Below are positions 7,844-17,004 of a stretch of DNA of 43,160 nucleotides, piece after piece; the stretch's first letter is position 1; each line of letters opens with the position of its first letter. The DNA is from Anaeroplasmataceae bacterium (GTDB lineage Bacteria; Bacillota_I; Bacilli_A; Acholeplasmatales; Anaeroplasmataceae). A program made the translations under genes and the position numbers. The notes under the pieces were generated by a model. It saw only the letters and a program-made list of their open reading frames with translations, made no database searches and was not told the DNA's origin. The DNA lies in contig JAIDZC010000017.1 of the NCBI GenBank assembly GCA_029057785.1, positions 1-43,160 of the forward strand, in the 5' to 3' direction.

Positions 7844-9600
7844 AATACAAAGAATTTAAAAAGAATTTGAAAACTGAATACAAAAATACAATTGATAATA
7901 AAAAAATTAAGTCGAAATTTCACTTTTCATTTAAATGGCGCTACGCTTTTATTGCTCTTGCGGGAATTATTCTACTTGCTTTAGTCATAGAGCATATTTA
8001 CGTGCTAGACTATAATAAGAAAGTGAGAAATTTTAATTCAAATTTAACTTCTGAAGTAATTGATGTAAATTCTTCAAACACTCTTACTGGAATTTCGTCT
8101 AGAGAAGAATACAATGCCATTTTAAATAGGTATGTGAAAACCAGAACCTATCGAGATGAGAGAACATCTATATTTATGTATCTATTTGAGGTTTTTCCTC
8201 GTAGCTGTTCTAGTAAATCTCAGATTAGATATCCAGCATCGTCTCCTACTTCAGGGGATACTTCTTATCAAACCAATGTACAGGTTGAAGGAATAGAAGA
8301 GGCAGATGTAGCGAAATGTGATGGAGAAAACATTTATTATCTAACATATGATTTTTTAAAGGTTTATAGCATTAAGGAAGAAAAAGAAGTATGCTCAGCT
8401 ACAGATTACGGAAAAGAATTATTTATTTATAAAAATAAAATTATATCTTTTAGTCATAATAAAGTGAAGATCTATGAATTTGAAAACAATCAGTTAAGTG
8501 TTATTTTTGAAAAAAAATATACCAGTTATTTATTAAGTTCAAGATTAATTGATAATACGTTATATTATGTTTTTGAAGACTGGATTAAGGGAGATGAGGA
8601 AATACAGTATGGAAATTGTTATTACGATGACTTTAGCCGTCCCAATTACTTATATGATTTATATAAGATAAATTTGGATACAATGGAAATGAAATCTGTT
8701 CAAAGTCTTTCTTGCTCTTATACACATTTATATGTTTCAAAAAATCATTTGTTTTTATCTTCTTTAGATAAAAATTGCACTTCTATCTCTATATTTGATA
8801 TGTCTTTAAATCCAGTAGGAGTAGTTCATCTTGATGGTAAAATATTAAATCAATTCTCTATGGATGAGTATGATTCTTACTTTCGAGTTGTGACTACAGA
8901 TACTAGACGTCCTGATGAGGAGATAAACGCCATCACAATATTTGATCTTTCTGATGGTGTGAAAAAAGTGGGTTGTCTTAATCAAGGCATAGGAATAGGA
9001 AGCCAAACCGTACATTCTGTTCGTTTTGAGAAAAACATCTGTTATGTAGTTACATATCAAAATCAAGACCCGCTTTATGAAATTGATTGTTCTAATCCAG
9101 AGGATCCTAGAATTGTGTCAGCTTATGAGGCTCCAGGATATTCAAGTTATCTACATACCTTCCATAGAAATGATAAGAAATATGTCCTTGGGCTTGGATT
9201 TTTGGATTTTAGCAGTGGTTTAAAAATTTCTTTATATGAAAATAAAGAGGAAGGTACTACACAAATCGGAAAGGATTATGTATTAACTTATCATAAAGAC
9301 TTCCTTCCATCTGACTATTTAGATTTTTATATTAATAAGGATCTTATTTATTACATATTTGGAAATCATAAAGCATTATTCATTTATGATGGAGACACCT
9401 ATTTTTATTTGGGAGTTCAAGTGTCTAGGGATGAGTATCTAGTATTTTGTATTGATGTTAGCAATGAAGATAAACCTATATATATTCATCTAAATATTCC
9501 ATTAGAATATTCTCAAAATGATACTACAAGAGCTTATTTAGTAGATGGTGTGTTATATGTAGTAAATGAAAATGATGTCACAAGAGCAAAATTTAATTAA
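7840..9600 (+). CDS. Membrane-anchored beta-propeller protein, probable anti-sigma partner
   Basis: A 586-residue protein with a basic cytoplasmic N-terminus of about 34 residues, one TM segment (about 35-55) and a large extracytoplasmic domain. From about residue 145 the text TNVQVEGIEEADVAKCDG followed by repeated YYL/YSI/IFD strands is the hallmark of the secreted beta-propeller family PF09826. Overlap with the ECF sigma gene and the TM topology suggest it controls the sigma factor, but the cytoplasmic part is short and has no recognisable ZAS or RsgI motif. I chose ATG 7840 (ATGA overlap, AGAGGA upstream) over ATG 7819. The ligand of the propeller is unknown. Confidence 0.8.
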   Translation: MKYKEFKKNLKTEYKNTIDNKKIKSKFHFSFKWRYAFIALAGIILLALVIEHIYVLDYNKKVRNFNSNLTSEVIDVNSSNTLTGISSREEYNAILNRYVKTRTYRDERTSIFMYLFEVFPRSCSSKSQIRYPASSPTSGDTSYQTNVQVEGIEEADVAKCDGENIYYLTYDFLKVYSIKEEKEVCSATDYGKELFIYKNKIISFSHNKVKIYEFENNQLSVIFEKKYTSYLLSSRLIDNTLYYVFEDWIKGDEEIQYGNCYYDDFSRPNYLYDLYKINLDTMEMKSVQSLSCSYTHLYVSKNHLFLSSLDKNCTSISIFDMSLNPVGVVHLDGKILNQFSMDEYDSYFRVVTTDTRRPDEEINAITIFDLSDGVKKVGCLNQGIGIGSQTVHSVRFEKNICYVVTYQNQDPLYEIDCSNPEDPRIVSAYEAPGYSSYLHTFHRNDKKYVLGLGFLDFSSGLKISLYENKEEGTTQIGKDYVLTYHKDFLPSDYLDFYINKDLIYYIFGNHKALFIYDGDTYFYLGVQVSRDEYLVFCIDVSNEDKPIYIHLNIPLEYSQNDTTRAYLVDGVLYVVNENDVTRAKFN

Positions 9601-9614
9601 AAAGGTGAAGAAAT

Positions 9615-10178
9615 ATGAAGAAATTTCTAATGCTGATGCTGTTCCTTGCAGTGTTATATTTACCTAGCTGTAAAGAAAAAACTCCATATGATGATAAAAC
9701 CATATCTAAGATAGAAGTAGAACATCAAACATCTTTTATATTTACACAACAAATTAGAACCTTTGATTTTAGTACTCTTGAAGTTACCGATACAGAATAT
9801 GTAGATGAGAACTTCATAGAGAGTAAAAAGAAAGCTTATTTAAGCCATCCAGAGTATTATAAAGAATATGAAAACTTAGAAACCTTTGAAGCCTATTTGA
9901 GTTCTATTTATAATACTCCTATATTGGTTTCTACCTTTACACAGGAATCTGGAGATGCATTTATAGAAAAGGTAGTTTCTTTGGGAATCTATACTTGGAA
10001 GGATAGTTATGATACTAAAGATACTATATTTGATGCTTCTGGATTTAGTATTAAAATTTATTTTACAGATGATACGATAAAATCTACACATTTCTTTTTT
10101 AAATATCCCTCAAATTTTGAAGCAATAAAAAAGGCCTTTATACAATATTTCAATCTCAACTATTGGTGGCATGGATAA
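9615..10178 (+). CDS. Lipoprotein of unknown function in the sigma/beta-propeller operon
   Basis: 187 residues with a lipoprotein signal: MKK, a Leu/Met-rich core and lipobox LPSC with Cys19. The mature part is acidic and aromatic, about 170 residues, and resembles no family I know. It starts 14 bases after the beta-propeller gene with a GGTGAAG site and ends at a strong terminator, so it is the third member of the operon. A role in sensing or as a target of the sigma factor is inference. Confidence 0.75.
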   Translation: MKKFLMLMLFLAVLYLPSCKEKTPYDDKTISKIEVEHQTSFIFTQQIRTFDFSTLEVTDTEYVDENFIESKKKAYLSHPEYYKEYENLETFEAYLSSIYNTPILVSTFTQESGDAFIEKVVSLGIYTWKDSYDTKDTIFDASGFSIKIYFTDDTIKSTHFFFKYPSNFEAIKKAFIQYFNLNYWWHG

Positions 10179-10184
10179 AATATA

Positions 10185-10217
10185 AAAAGACACAGGAGAA
10201 AGCCCTGTGTCTTTTTT
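10185..10217 (+). terminator. Terminator after the sigma/beta-propeller operon
   Basis: A perfect 12-bp stem (10185-10196 with 10204-10215, AAAAGACACAGG / CCTGTGTCTTTT), a 7-base loop and a T run. It separates this operon from the convergent rpmB. Confidence 0.88.
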
Positions 10218-10224
10218 GCGCATA

Positions 10225-10249
10225 AAAAAAGGGTTGTAAGTAGCCCCTT
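10225..10249 (-). terminator. Terminator of rpmB
   Basis: On the minus strand, AAGGG (complement of 10245-10249) pairs with CCCTT (complement of 10229-10233) and is followed by a T run. The stem is short. Confidence 0.5.
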
Positions 10250-10264
10250 CTTAATACCTAACTA

Positions 10265-10453
10265 TTAAGCTCTTTCTAAGTTACACTTTTTTAAAGCTCT
10301 AGCAGAAATTTTTACTTTCTTAACGTTACCGTTCTCATCTTTGATATGAACAGTTTGAAGATTAGCCTTCCATGTACGACGAGTAGCATTTAAAGCATGG
10401 GATCTTTTGTTTCCTGTTACAGTACCTTTACCAGTGATATAACATTTAGCCAT
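10265..10453 (-). CDS. rpmB: 50S ribosomal protein L28
   Basis: 62 residues of the L28 family: [22 protein letters not shown] and the basic [11 protein letters not shown], ending in the RALK helix. It has a CxxC-less form: Cys4 and Cys57 only. A textbook AAGGAGGT ribosome site precedes it. It is transcribed alone from a good promoter and divergent from fakA; in Bacilli rpmB is next to asp23-fakA, and asp23 is missing here. Confidence 0.96.
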   Translation of the reverse strand: MAKCYITGKGTVTGNKRSHALNATRRTWKANLQTVHIKDENGNVKKVKISARALKKCNLERA

Positions 10454-10499
10454 AGTTCTTACCTCCTTATGACGTTAAAATTAAACTTCAAGCCTTATT

Positions 10500-10528
10500 A
10501 GTATACCTTAAATCTATGAGAATTGCAA
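10500..10528 (-). promoter_or_regulatory. Promoter of rpmB
   Basis: On the minus strand, TTGCAA (10523-10528) and TATACT (complement of 10500-10505) with a 17-bp spacer, about 45 bases ahead of the start codon. Confidence 0.75.
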
Positions 10529-10556
10529 GAACTTTTTAATCTTTTTTATAAAGTAT

Positions 10557-10585
10557 TTGACTTTTCTTTAAAAAATTGATATATT
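10557..10585 (+). promoter_or_regulatory. Promoter of the fakA operon
   Basis: TTGACT (10557-10562) and TATATT (10580-10585) with a 17-bp spacer. It implies a leader of about 218 bases before fakA. A closer candidate (TTACTT 10621, TAAAAT 10643) is weaker. Confidence 0.6.
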
Positions 10586-10755
10586 TTATAAGTCACTGCC
10601 TTTAAATAAAAATTTTTGCTTTACTTTTAAGGGCTTTAGTGTTAAAATGTTAAATGAATTAAACATTTCTAAGTGCAAGAGGTGATTTTTAAAGAGTCGA
10701 ATTGTGTCTTTTTGGGAGTTTATTTGGAAGAGTTGTAAATTGATTTTGATTATCC

Positions 10756-10774
10756 TATAGCTGTTTTGGCTATA
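10756..10774 (+). promoter_or_regulatory. Hairpin in the fakA leader
   Basis: TATAGC (10756-10761) and GCTATA (10769-10774) form a 6-bp stem with a 7-base loop 35 bases before the start codon, with no T run, so it is not a terminator. Its role is unknown. Confidence 0.3.
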
Positions 10775-10809
10775 ACTATATACTTAATTTGATATTTAGG
10801 AGGATTACC

Positions 10810-12429
10810 ATGCCGGTAAGCAGTGTTAGCGTAGCCTTATTTAAAAAGATGGTAATGAATGGCGCTATAAATTTAAAGAATAACCACAAAAAAGTGGATG
10901 AGTTAAATGTTTTCCCTGTACCAGATGGAGATACAGGAACAAATATGTCTATGACAGTAATGTCAGGTGTACGTGAGATGGATTCTTGCGAATCTTCTTC
11001 AATTATAGAAGTAGGTAAAGTTTTATCTCGTGGAGCATTAATGGGTGCTCGTGGAAATTCTGGAGTAATTTTATCTCAGTTTTTCAGAGGACTTTATGTT
11101 GGAATGAAGGAACTAGATCATAATTTCTTATCTATGGAAGATTTGATGACTTGTTTTGAATCAGGCTGTCGTGTAGCCTATAAAGCAGTAATGGAACCAG
11201 TGGAAGGAACAATATTAACCGTTGTTCGTGAAGCTGCAGAAAATACAAGAGCTCATATGAGTGAATTTGATACAATTGATGCATTGCTAGAATGCTATCA
11301 AAGGGAAGCTCAAAAATCATTGGACAATACTCCAAACCTTTTACCTGTTTTAAAAGAGTCTGGTGTAGTAGATAGTGGTGGGGCAGGCTTTTTAGAGATT
11401 GTCAAAGGAATGATTATGGCCTTGAATGGAAAAATGCTTGAAGCAAATGAAGGTGCTCAACCAGCTAAGACAGAAGAAAAACCTGTAGAAATGAAAAACA
11501 TTTATTGTACAGAATTTTTTATCAATTTGAAGGATCCAAATAATTTTGATGAAGGAGTTTCGAAATCTTCTTTCTCTTGCTTAGGAGATTCTTTATGTCA
11601 GGTTGTAGAAAATACGACTTGTAAGGTTCACTTGCATACTGATCATCCTGGAAGAGTGTTAGAACAAGCTTTAAAATATGGTGAATTAACAGATATTAAA
11701 ATAGAAAATCAAAAGATTCAGCATACTCATTTAAAGACAGGCGCTAAGGAAATTGGAAATGGTCCTAAGAAGGCTTTCGCTTTAGTTGCTGTATGCTTTG
11801 GTGAGGGTATATCTCAAACCTTCAAGGATTTGGGTGTTGATCATATCATTGAAGGTGGTCAAACAATGAATCCTTCTACAGAAGCTTTTGTTGAAGCGTG
11901 CACTATGGTAAATGCTGAAAAGATTATTATTATTCCTAACAATGGAAACGTAGTAATGGCTGCAAGCCAGGCTGCAACTATGGTAAAAGGCTCAAAAGTA
12001 GAAGTGTTAAAGGCGAAAACAATCGCTCAAGGATATGCTTCTTTAATGGTATTTGATCCTGAGGCTGATATGGAAACGAATTTAGCAGCAATGATGGAAG
12101 CTGTAGAAAATGTTAAGACAGGTGAAATCACTTATTCTGTAAGAGATACAGAAATTGGTGGAGTTAAAATTGCTGAAGGTGATTTCATGGGAATTGCTAA
12201 TGGAGAAATCATAGTTTCTACAAAGAAACAGAGTGATGCATTAGAAAGTTTATTAAAGAAACTTATTGATGAAGAAAGTCAAATTGTTACCTTCTTCTGT
12301 GGCAAAGATGTCAAAGAAGAGGACAAAGAAGCTTTAGAAGCGCTTTGCCAAAAGGTAAATGAGAACGTTGAAGTAGAAATTATTGATGGTGAACAGGATA
12401 TTTATTCTTATATTATCGCTGTAGAATAA
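10810..12429 (+). CDS. fakA: Fatty acid kinase catalytic subunit FakA (YloV)
   Basis: 539 residues. The N-terminal DhaL/DAK2 domain carries VFPVPDGDTGTNMS (residues 34-47) with the metal- and nucleotide-binding Asp39 and Asp41, and later ARGNSGVILSQ. The C-terminal half has the conserved IIPNNGNVVMAA segment. With a FakB carrier protein (not in this window) it phosphorylates exogenous fatty acids; the acyl-phosphate is used by PlsX/PlsY, and plsX lies two genes downstream. ATG 10810 follows AGGAGGATTACC. In Bacilli asp23 usually precedes this gene but is absent. Confidence 0.92.
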   Translation: MPVSSVSVALFKKMVMNGAINLKNNHKKVDELNVFPVPDGDTGTNMSMTVMSGVREMDSCESSSIIEVGKVLSRGALMGARGNSGVILSQFFRGLYVGMKELDHNFLSMEDLMTCFESGCRVAYKAVMEPVEGTILTVVREAAENTRAHMSEFDTIDALLECYQREAQKSLDNTPNLLPVLKESGVVDSGGAGFLEIVKGMIMALNGKMLEANEGAQPAKTEEKPVEMKNIYCTEFFINLKDPNNFDEGVSKSSFSCLGDSLCQVVENTTCKVHLHTDHPGRVLEQALKYGELTDIKIENQKIQHTHLKTGAKEIGNGPKKAFALVAVCFGEGISQTFKDLGVDHIIEGGQTMNPSTEAFVEACTMVNAEKIIIIPNNGNVVMAASQAATMVKGSKVEVLKAKTIAQGYASLMVFDPEADMETNLAAMMEAVENVKTGEITYSVRDTEIGGVKIAEGDFMGIANGEIIVSTKKQSDALESLLKKLIDEESQIVTFFCGKDVKEEDKEALEALCQKVNENVEVEIIDGEQDIYSYIIAVE

Positions 12430-12448
12430 TGTTTTGATAAAAAAAGTG

Positions 12449-12474
12449 ATGGTTGGAGGAATCCAACCATTTTT
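12449..12474 (+). terminator. Hairpin between fakA and recG
   Basis: ATGGTTGGA (12449-12457) and TCCAACCAT (12462-12470) form a 9-bp stem with a 4-base loop and only four T. It may attenuate rather than fully terminate, since recG has no obvious promoter of its own. Confidence 0.6.
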
Positions 12475-12498
12475 CCACAATTAAAAGGAGGGATGAAC

Positions 12499-14487
12499 TT
12501 GGAATTAAAGGATATTAAGCATATTGGACCTGTTACTTTAGATAGACTTAATGCAAACCATATTTATACTCCAAAGGACCTTCTTTTAAGATTTCCTAAA
12601 AGATATTATTTTTATCAAGTTGATAACGAACATGCTTTTTGTGGAGAAACCCTTTGTTTTAAAGCTGTTGTTGCATCAAGACCAGTATGGATTAAAACAG
12701 TTAAAAGGTCACGAGCTTTTGTTTTTTATGTAAATGTCAATGAACGAAAAATAAAATGCATTATATTTTCTGGAGATTATTTGCGTTTTAAGCTTCAGGT
12801 GGGGATTCCTATCATTTGTTACGGAAAATACAAAGAAAAAGAAAATGAGTTTAGCTTAACGACAATTTTTTTCGAGGATTTTGAGTGTAGGATAGAATTA
12901 GATTATGGTATTCCAGATATCAATAATAAAACAATTCAAAATGCCATAGAGCGTGTTTTACAGACAGGATATTCTTTGGAGGATGACTTGCCTTTGGAGT
13001 ACATTCAAAAATATCGCTTAGGTACTATAAATGAACTTATGCGTTTAGCCCATTTTCCTAAAAGTATTACAGATTGCACACGAGTAAGAAGAAGAATAAG
13101 ATATGAAGATTTTTTCTGGTATACAGCTTCTTTGGAAGCATTAAAGCGACTGAAAAATTCAGAGGAAAAACAGCCTAAGAAAATTAATATTGATATGATA
13201 AATCAATTTATTCAAGGACTTCCTTATGAACTGACACAGGATCAACGGCATGTCCTTAATGAATGTTTAAACGATATTTCATCTACAAAGATAATGAATC
13301 GTTTGATTCAAGGAGACGTAGGATCTGGAAAGAGTATCGTTGCATTTATATGCTCCTTGGCGGTAATAAGTGCTGGATATCAGGTAGCTCTTATGGTACC
13401 CACTGAAATCTTAGCCAAACAGCATTACGAGAATGTAAGAAAACTATTTCCTAATGTAGCCATTGAACTTTTAACCTCTTCAGTAAAATTAAAGGAAAAA
13501 GAGGATATCTTATATAAACTTATGCATGGCAGAATTTCTCTTATTATTGGCACCCATGCTTTAATAGAAAATCAGGTTATATTTAAAAATCTTGGGCTTG
13601 CTATTATAGATGAGCAACACCGATTTGGAGTAAATCAAAGGAAGGCTCTATTGGAAAAACTAAAAGGAGTAGATGCTCTATATTTAACAGCCACTCCTAT
13701 ACCAAGAACTCTAGGCTTAACTAGTTTTGGGGATTTAGATTTGTCTATGATTAAGACCATGCCAAAAAATAGAAAACCCGTACTTACTAAAATTGTCCCA
13801 ATGGAACAGCTTAGTTCCTTAGCTAAAGCCTTAGAACGTCATTTGGCTTGCGATGAGCAAATCTATGTGGTAGTTCCTTTGATAGAAGAAAGTGAGCGTT
13901 TAGATTATATAGATATGAATCAAGCCATTGAAATCTTTGAAAAACTTTTACCAAAGGCAAAGTTTGGAGTCCTTCATGGAAAGATGAAAGTCAAAGATAA
14001 GGATAGCATTATGAATGCATTTAAAAATCATGAACTAGACTGCCTTTTGTCTACCACAGTAATTGAAGTTGGAGTCGATGTGAGTAATGCAACTGTTATG
14101 GTCATATTGGATGCAGAACGCTATGGATTATCCCAAATTCATCAGTTGCGTGGTCGAGTTGGCAGAGGAAGTATCCAATCCTATTGTTATTTGGTAACTA
14201 CAAAGGACTATGTAAAAAGACTTGATATTTTAGAAAAAACTACTGATGGATTTTTGTTAGCAGAAGAGGATTTTAAGCTACGTGGTCCTGGGGATTATTT
14301 AGGAGAGGAACAATCTGGTTTCAATAGTTTAAACTTTGATTATGAATCAAACGATATAATGATTTGGAAGTGTGCTTTAGAGGATAGCAAGGAATTTATT
14401 TCCAAATATTTGTTAAAGGAAGTAGATAATTCAAGACTAGACACAATCTTTAAACAAATTTCTGTTAAAAAATCGAAAATTAACTAG
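12499..14487 (+). CDS. recG: ATP-dependent DNA helicase RecG
   Basis: A branch-migration helicase for stalled forks and Holliday junctions. About 662 residues: N-terminal wedge/OB region, Walker A GDVGSGKS (about residue 272), DEQHRFGV (DExH box), TATPIPRTL, and the C-terminal helicase motifs VIEVGVDV and QLRGRVGRG. TTG 12499 is preferred because AGGAGG at 12486-12491 is 7 bases away; ATG 12493 lies only one base after that site and would add MN. It is slightly shorter than the usual 680 residues. The chain continues to plsX. Confidence 0.95.
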   Translation: MELKDIKHIGPVTLDRLNANHIYTPKDLLLRFPKRYYFYQVDNEHAFCGETLCFKAVVASRPVWIKTVKRSRAFVFYVNVNERKIKCIIFSGDYLRFKLQVGIPIICYGKYKEKENEFSLTTIFFEDFECRIELDYGIPDINNKTIQNAIERVLQTGYSLEDDLPLEYIQKYRLGTINELMRLAHFPKSITDCTRVRRRIRYEDFFWYTASLEALKRLKNSEEKQPKKINIDMINQFIQGLPYELTQDQRHVLNECLNDISSTKIMNRLIQGDVGSGKSIVAFICSLAVISAGYQVALMVPTEILAKQHYENVRKLFPNVAIELLTSSVKLKEKEDILYKLMHGRISLIIGTHALIENQVIFKNLGLAIIDEQHRFGVNQRKALLEKLKGVDALYLTATPIPRTLGLTSFGDLDLSMIKTMPKNRKPVLTKIVPMEQLSSLAKALERHLACDEQIYVVVPLIEESERLDYIDMNQAIEIFEKLLPKAKFGVLHGKMKVKDKDSIMNAFKNHELDCLLSTTVIEVGVDVSNATVMVILDAERYGLSQIHQLRGRVGRGSIQSYCYLVTTKDYVKRLDILEKTTDGFLLAEEDFKLRGPGDYLGEEQSGFNSLNFDYESNDIMIWKCALEDSKEFISKYLLKEVDNSRLDTIFKQISVKKSKIN

Positions 14488-14538
14488 TTTTTAAGACTAT
14501 AAAATGCTAAAATGTTATTAATTAGGAGGAAAGAACCT

Positions 14539-15537
14539 ATGTTTAAAATTGCAGTTGATGCCAATGGTGGAGATTATGGTGTAGATACTACTGTTTTAGG
14601 TAGTATGATGGCCATAAAAAAATTTAAAGATTTAGAGATTATCTTATATGGAGATGAGGCTAAAATAAAGCCTTTATTAACAGATTCAACACGAATTACA
14701 GTTGTCCATACAGTGGATACGATTTCTATGGGAGAACATGATCCTGTAAAAGCAATCCGTACCCAAAAGGAAGCATCTTTATGCTTGGCGATGAAGGCTT
14801 GTAAGAATGGAGAAGCAGATGCTTGTGTAACGAGTGGACCTACACAATGTGTTGTTGTTGGCGCACATCTTCTTGTTAGAAGGTTGCCACAAATGGAGCG
14901 TGTAGCTTTATGTCCATTTGTTCCTAATATGGATGGACATCCAAGATTACTACTTGATGTTGGTGCTAATGTAGAGTTAAAAAAGGAACACTTAGGAAGC
15001 CTTGCAATGTTTGCTTCTGTTGTGGCAGAAGAAATTTTAAAGGTAAAAGAGCCTAAGGTAGGATTATTAAATATCGGCTCAGAACCAGGAAAAGGTAGAG
15101 AAATAGAAAAGGAAGCCTACGAGTATTTACAGAATATAAATCAAATTCATTTCTATGGAAATGTAGAGCCAACAGAAATGATGAATTGTCCTTGTGATGT
15201 AGTAGTTACGGATGGTTTTTCAGGAAATATCTGTCTAAAGTCTATTGAAGGTACAGGTAAAGCTATTTCTGCAATGCTAACAGAGGAAATTAAATCTTCT
15301 TTAGGTGGTAAGATTGGATATTTATTTATGCGAAAGAATCTAAAGAGATTCAAAAAAAGAATGAGTACAAAGGAAGTTGGTGGAGCTATGCTATTTGGTC
15401 TTTCTAAGATTGTAGTTAAGGCTCATGGCAACTCTGATCCTTTGGCTTTCTTCCATGCTATCCGTTTAGCACGTGAGCTAGTAGAAGCAGATATTATTAA
15501 TAAGGTAGTAGATAAGTTACCTAAAGAAGAGGCATAA
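14539..15537 (+). CDS. plsX: Phosphate acyltransferase PlsX
   Basis: 332 residues. It converts acyl-ACP to acyl-phosphate for glycerolipid synthesis. Family text: AVDANGGDYG at the N-terminus, ACVTSGPTQ, LLDVGANVE, NIGSEPGKG, VVTDGFSGN and the closing GNSDPLAFFHAIR-like helix. ATG 14539 follows AGGAGGAAAG. The usual partners fapR, fabD, fabG and acpP are missing around it; a membrane protein gene starts 2 bases after its stop. Confidence 0.94.
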   Translation: MFKIAVDANGGDYGVDTTVLGSMMAIKKFKDLEIILYGDEAKIKPLLTDSTRITVVHTVDTISMGEHDPVKAIRTQKEASLCLAMKACKNGEADACVTSGPTQCVVVGAHLLVRRLPQMERVALCPFVPNMDGHPRLLLDVGANVELKKEHLGSLAMFASVVAEEILKVKEPKVGLLNIGSEPGKGREIEKEAYEYLQNINQIHFYGNVEPTEMMNCPCDVVVTDGFSGNICLKSIEGTGKAISAMLTEEIKSSLGGKIGYLFMRKNLKRFKKRMSTKEVGGAMLFGLSKIVVKAHGNSDPLAFFHAIRLARELVEADIINKVVDKLPKEEA

Positions 15538-15539
15538 AC

Positions 15540-16295
15540 ATGAAGAAAAAAGGACTTCTAGTTCTTATTTACATTGGCATTATTTTCTTTGTATTTGGTG
15601 GATTTGGTTTGGCTGCACTTACAAAAAATATTTTACCTATTTATTTAGTGTTTGGTTTTTTCTTTCTTTTATCTGTCCTTTGCTTACCTTTGTATTTCAA
15701 AAGATTTCGCAAAGAATATGAAAGACAAGAAAAAATGGATAATGATGAGGTCATAGAAGAAATCAATAATCAGCAAGGTTATAACAAATTTGAGTATGAT
15801 GTTCAGCAGGTTCGAAATGTTGTCCAAAGTTGGAAAAAAAGTAGCAAAGGCGATATTATAAAAGGACTCCTTTTTCTATCCTTTTTTCTAGGCTGCTGTA
15901 TTGGCTTTGTTGTATGTATGAGTTTAGGCTATATGGTTTGGGGATTCGTTTGTTTTGGATTAGGAGCTGGAGAGATTATTTTAGCTTTAATCGTTGTTAA
16001 ATTTTTAGAAACAAGCTCTTTAAGATTGAAAAAGGGAAGAACCTATACAAAATCTACGGCTACTGTGTTAGGCTGCACGATGTCAAGCCAATCCTCAACA
16101 GGTACAAGTAGACATACCCATATTATGAATACTACTTATAAAGTTTTTTTGAACAATAAAAGAATAGCCTATAGTAAAGAGTATTATACTATAGGAGAAA
16201 AGGTAGATATTAACATTGATACAAAAAATCCAAAGCGTATTGTTATTATAGGAAGACATGAGGATATTTTTGACATTGAAGAAGATAAATATTAG
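15540..16295 (+). CDS. Four-TM membrane protein with DUF3592-like C-terminus
   Basis: 251 residues. TM segments at about 5-27 and 32-50, a charged loop with coiled-coil character (about 53-105), TM segments at about 108-128 and 132-155, then a soluble tail. The tail pattern (variable YKV strand, GEKVDINIDTKNPKRIVII) resembles the DUF3592 domain, whose end typically reads G-x-x-V-x-V-x-Y-x-P-x-x-P. It sits 2 bases after plsX and 11 bases before rnc, exactly where acpP is usually found. A link to lipid synthesis is suggested by position only. Confidence 0.7.
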   Translation: MKKKGLLVLIYIGIIFFVFGGFGLAALTKNILPIYLVFGFFFLLSVLCLPLYFKRFRKEYERQEKMDNDEVIEEINNQQGYNKFEYDVQQVRNVVQSWKKSSKGDIIKGLLFLSFFLGCCIGFVVCMSLGYMVWGFVCFGLGAGEIILALIVVKFLETSSLRLKKGRTYTKSTATVLGCTMSSQSSTGTSRHTHIMNTTYKVFLNNKRIAYSKEYYTIGEKVDINIDTKNPKRIVIIGRHEDIFDIEEDKY

Positions 16296-16306
16296 GAGAT
16301 GAAAAA

Positions 16307-16972
16307 ATGGATTTTTCAGAATTAGAAAATCAAATTGAATATCATTTTCATAATGTAGATTTATTAAAATTAGCATTAACACATTCTTCTTATGCAAATG
16401 AGCATCAGGTAGAATGTAATGAGCGTTTAGAGTTTTTAGGAGATGCTGTATTGCAGCTTTGTATGTCTAAATACTTATATCAAAGTATAGATTTGGACGA
16501 AGGCGTATTATCAAAGACTAGAGCCAAATGTGTATGTGAAGAGGCTTTAAATATTTATGCCGAAAAGATTCATTTAGCAAATTACCTTTTATTAGGTAAT
16601 GGGGAAGAACATAGTGGTGGTAGAGGACGCCCTGCAATCATTGCGGATGCTTTTGAGGCGATTTTAGGAGCCATTCTATTAGACTCTAATTTTGAAACAG
16701 TATTTAAGATCTTTGAAAAAATTGTTTTGCCATATCAAGCCATTGCATTACAGTTTAAAGATTATAAATCTGTATTCCAAGAAAAAGTACAGGCAGATAA
16801 ACGATCATTGCACTATGAAATCGTACATGAGAGTGGTCCTGCAAATGATAAAACCTATGAAGCAGTTGTTTATATGGATGAAATTCTAATGGGAAGAGGA
16901 ATAGGGAAAACCAAGAAGGAAGCAGAACAAAACGCTGCAAAAGAAGCATTAAATAAGGAAGCAAGAGGATAA
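16307..16972 (+). CDS. rnc: Ribonuclease III
   Basis: 221 residues. It cleaves double-stranded RNA in rRNA processing and turnover. The catalytic signature NERLEFLGDAVL (Glu42 and Asp46) and the second acidic pair in ADAFEAILGAI are intact, followed by the dsRNA-binding domain (FQEKVQADKRSLHYEIV... KKEAEQNAAKEAL). TAGGAGA precedes ATG 16307. In Bacilli smc and ftsY follow; here dapB follows instead. Confidence 0.96.
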   Translation: MDFSELENQIEYHFHNVDLLKLALTHSSYANEHQVECNERLEFLGDAVLQLCMSKYLYQSIDLDEGVLSKTRAKCVCEEALNIYAEKIHLANYLLLGNGEEHSGGRGRPAIIADAFEAILGAILLDSNFETVFKIFEKIVLPYQAIALQFKDYKSVFQEKVQADKRSLHYEIVHESGPANDKTYEAVVYMDEILMGRGIGKTKKEAEQNAAKEALNKEARG

Positions 16973-17004
16973 ATTTTGTCATATACTATAATGGTGATGT
17001 TTTT

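Larger units (their letters stand above)
10454..10809. other. Divergent promoter region and long fakA leader
   Basis: A 356-base gene-free interval. It contains the rpmB promoter (minus), a separate fakA promoter (plus) and roughly 218 bases of fakA leader. The leader has one small hairpin near its end (10756-10774). A 12-codon ORF (10647-10685) lacks a good ribosome site and I do not claim it. No riboswitch class is recognised. Confidence 0.6.

Noticed and set aside
10647..10685. Leader peptide MLNELN... in the fakA 5' region
   Set aside because: Weak, distant ribosome site and no codon run suggesting attenuation.
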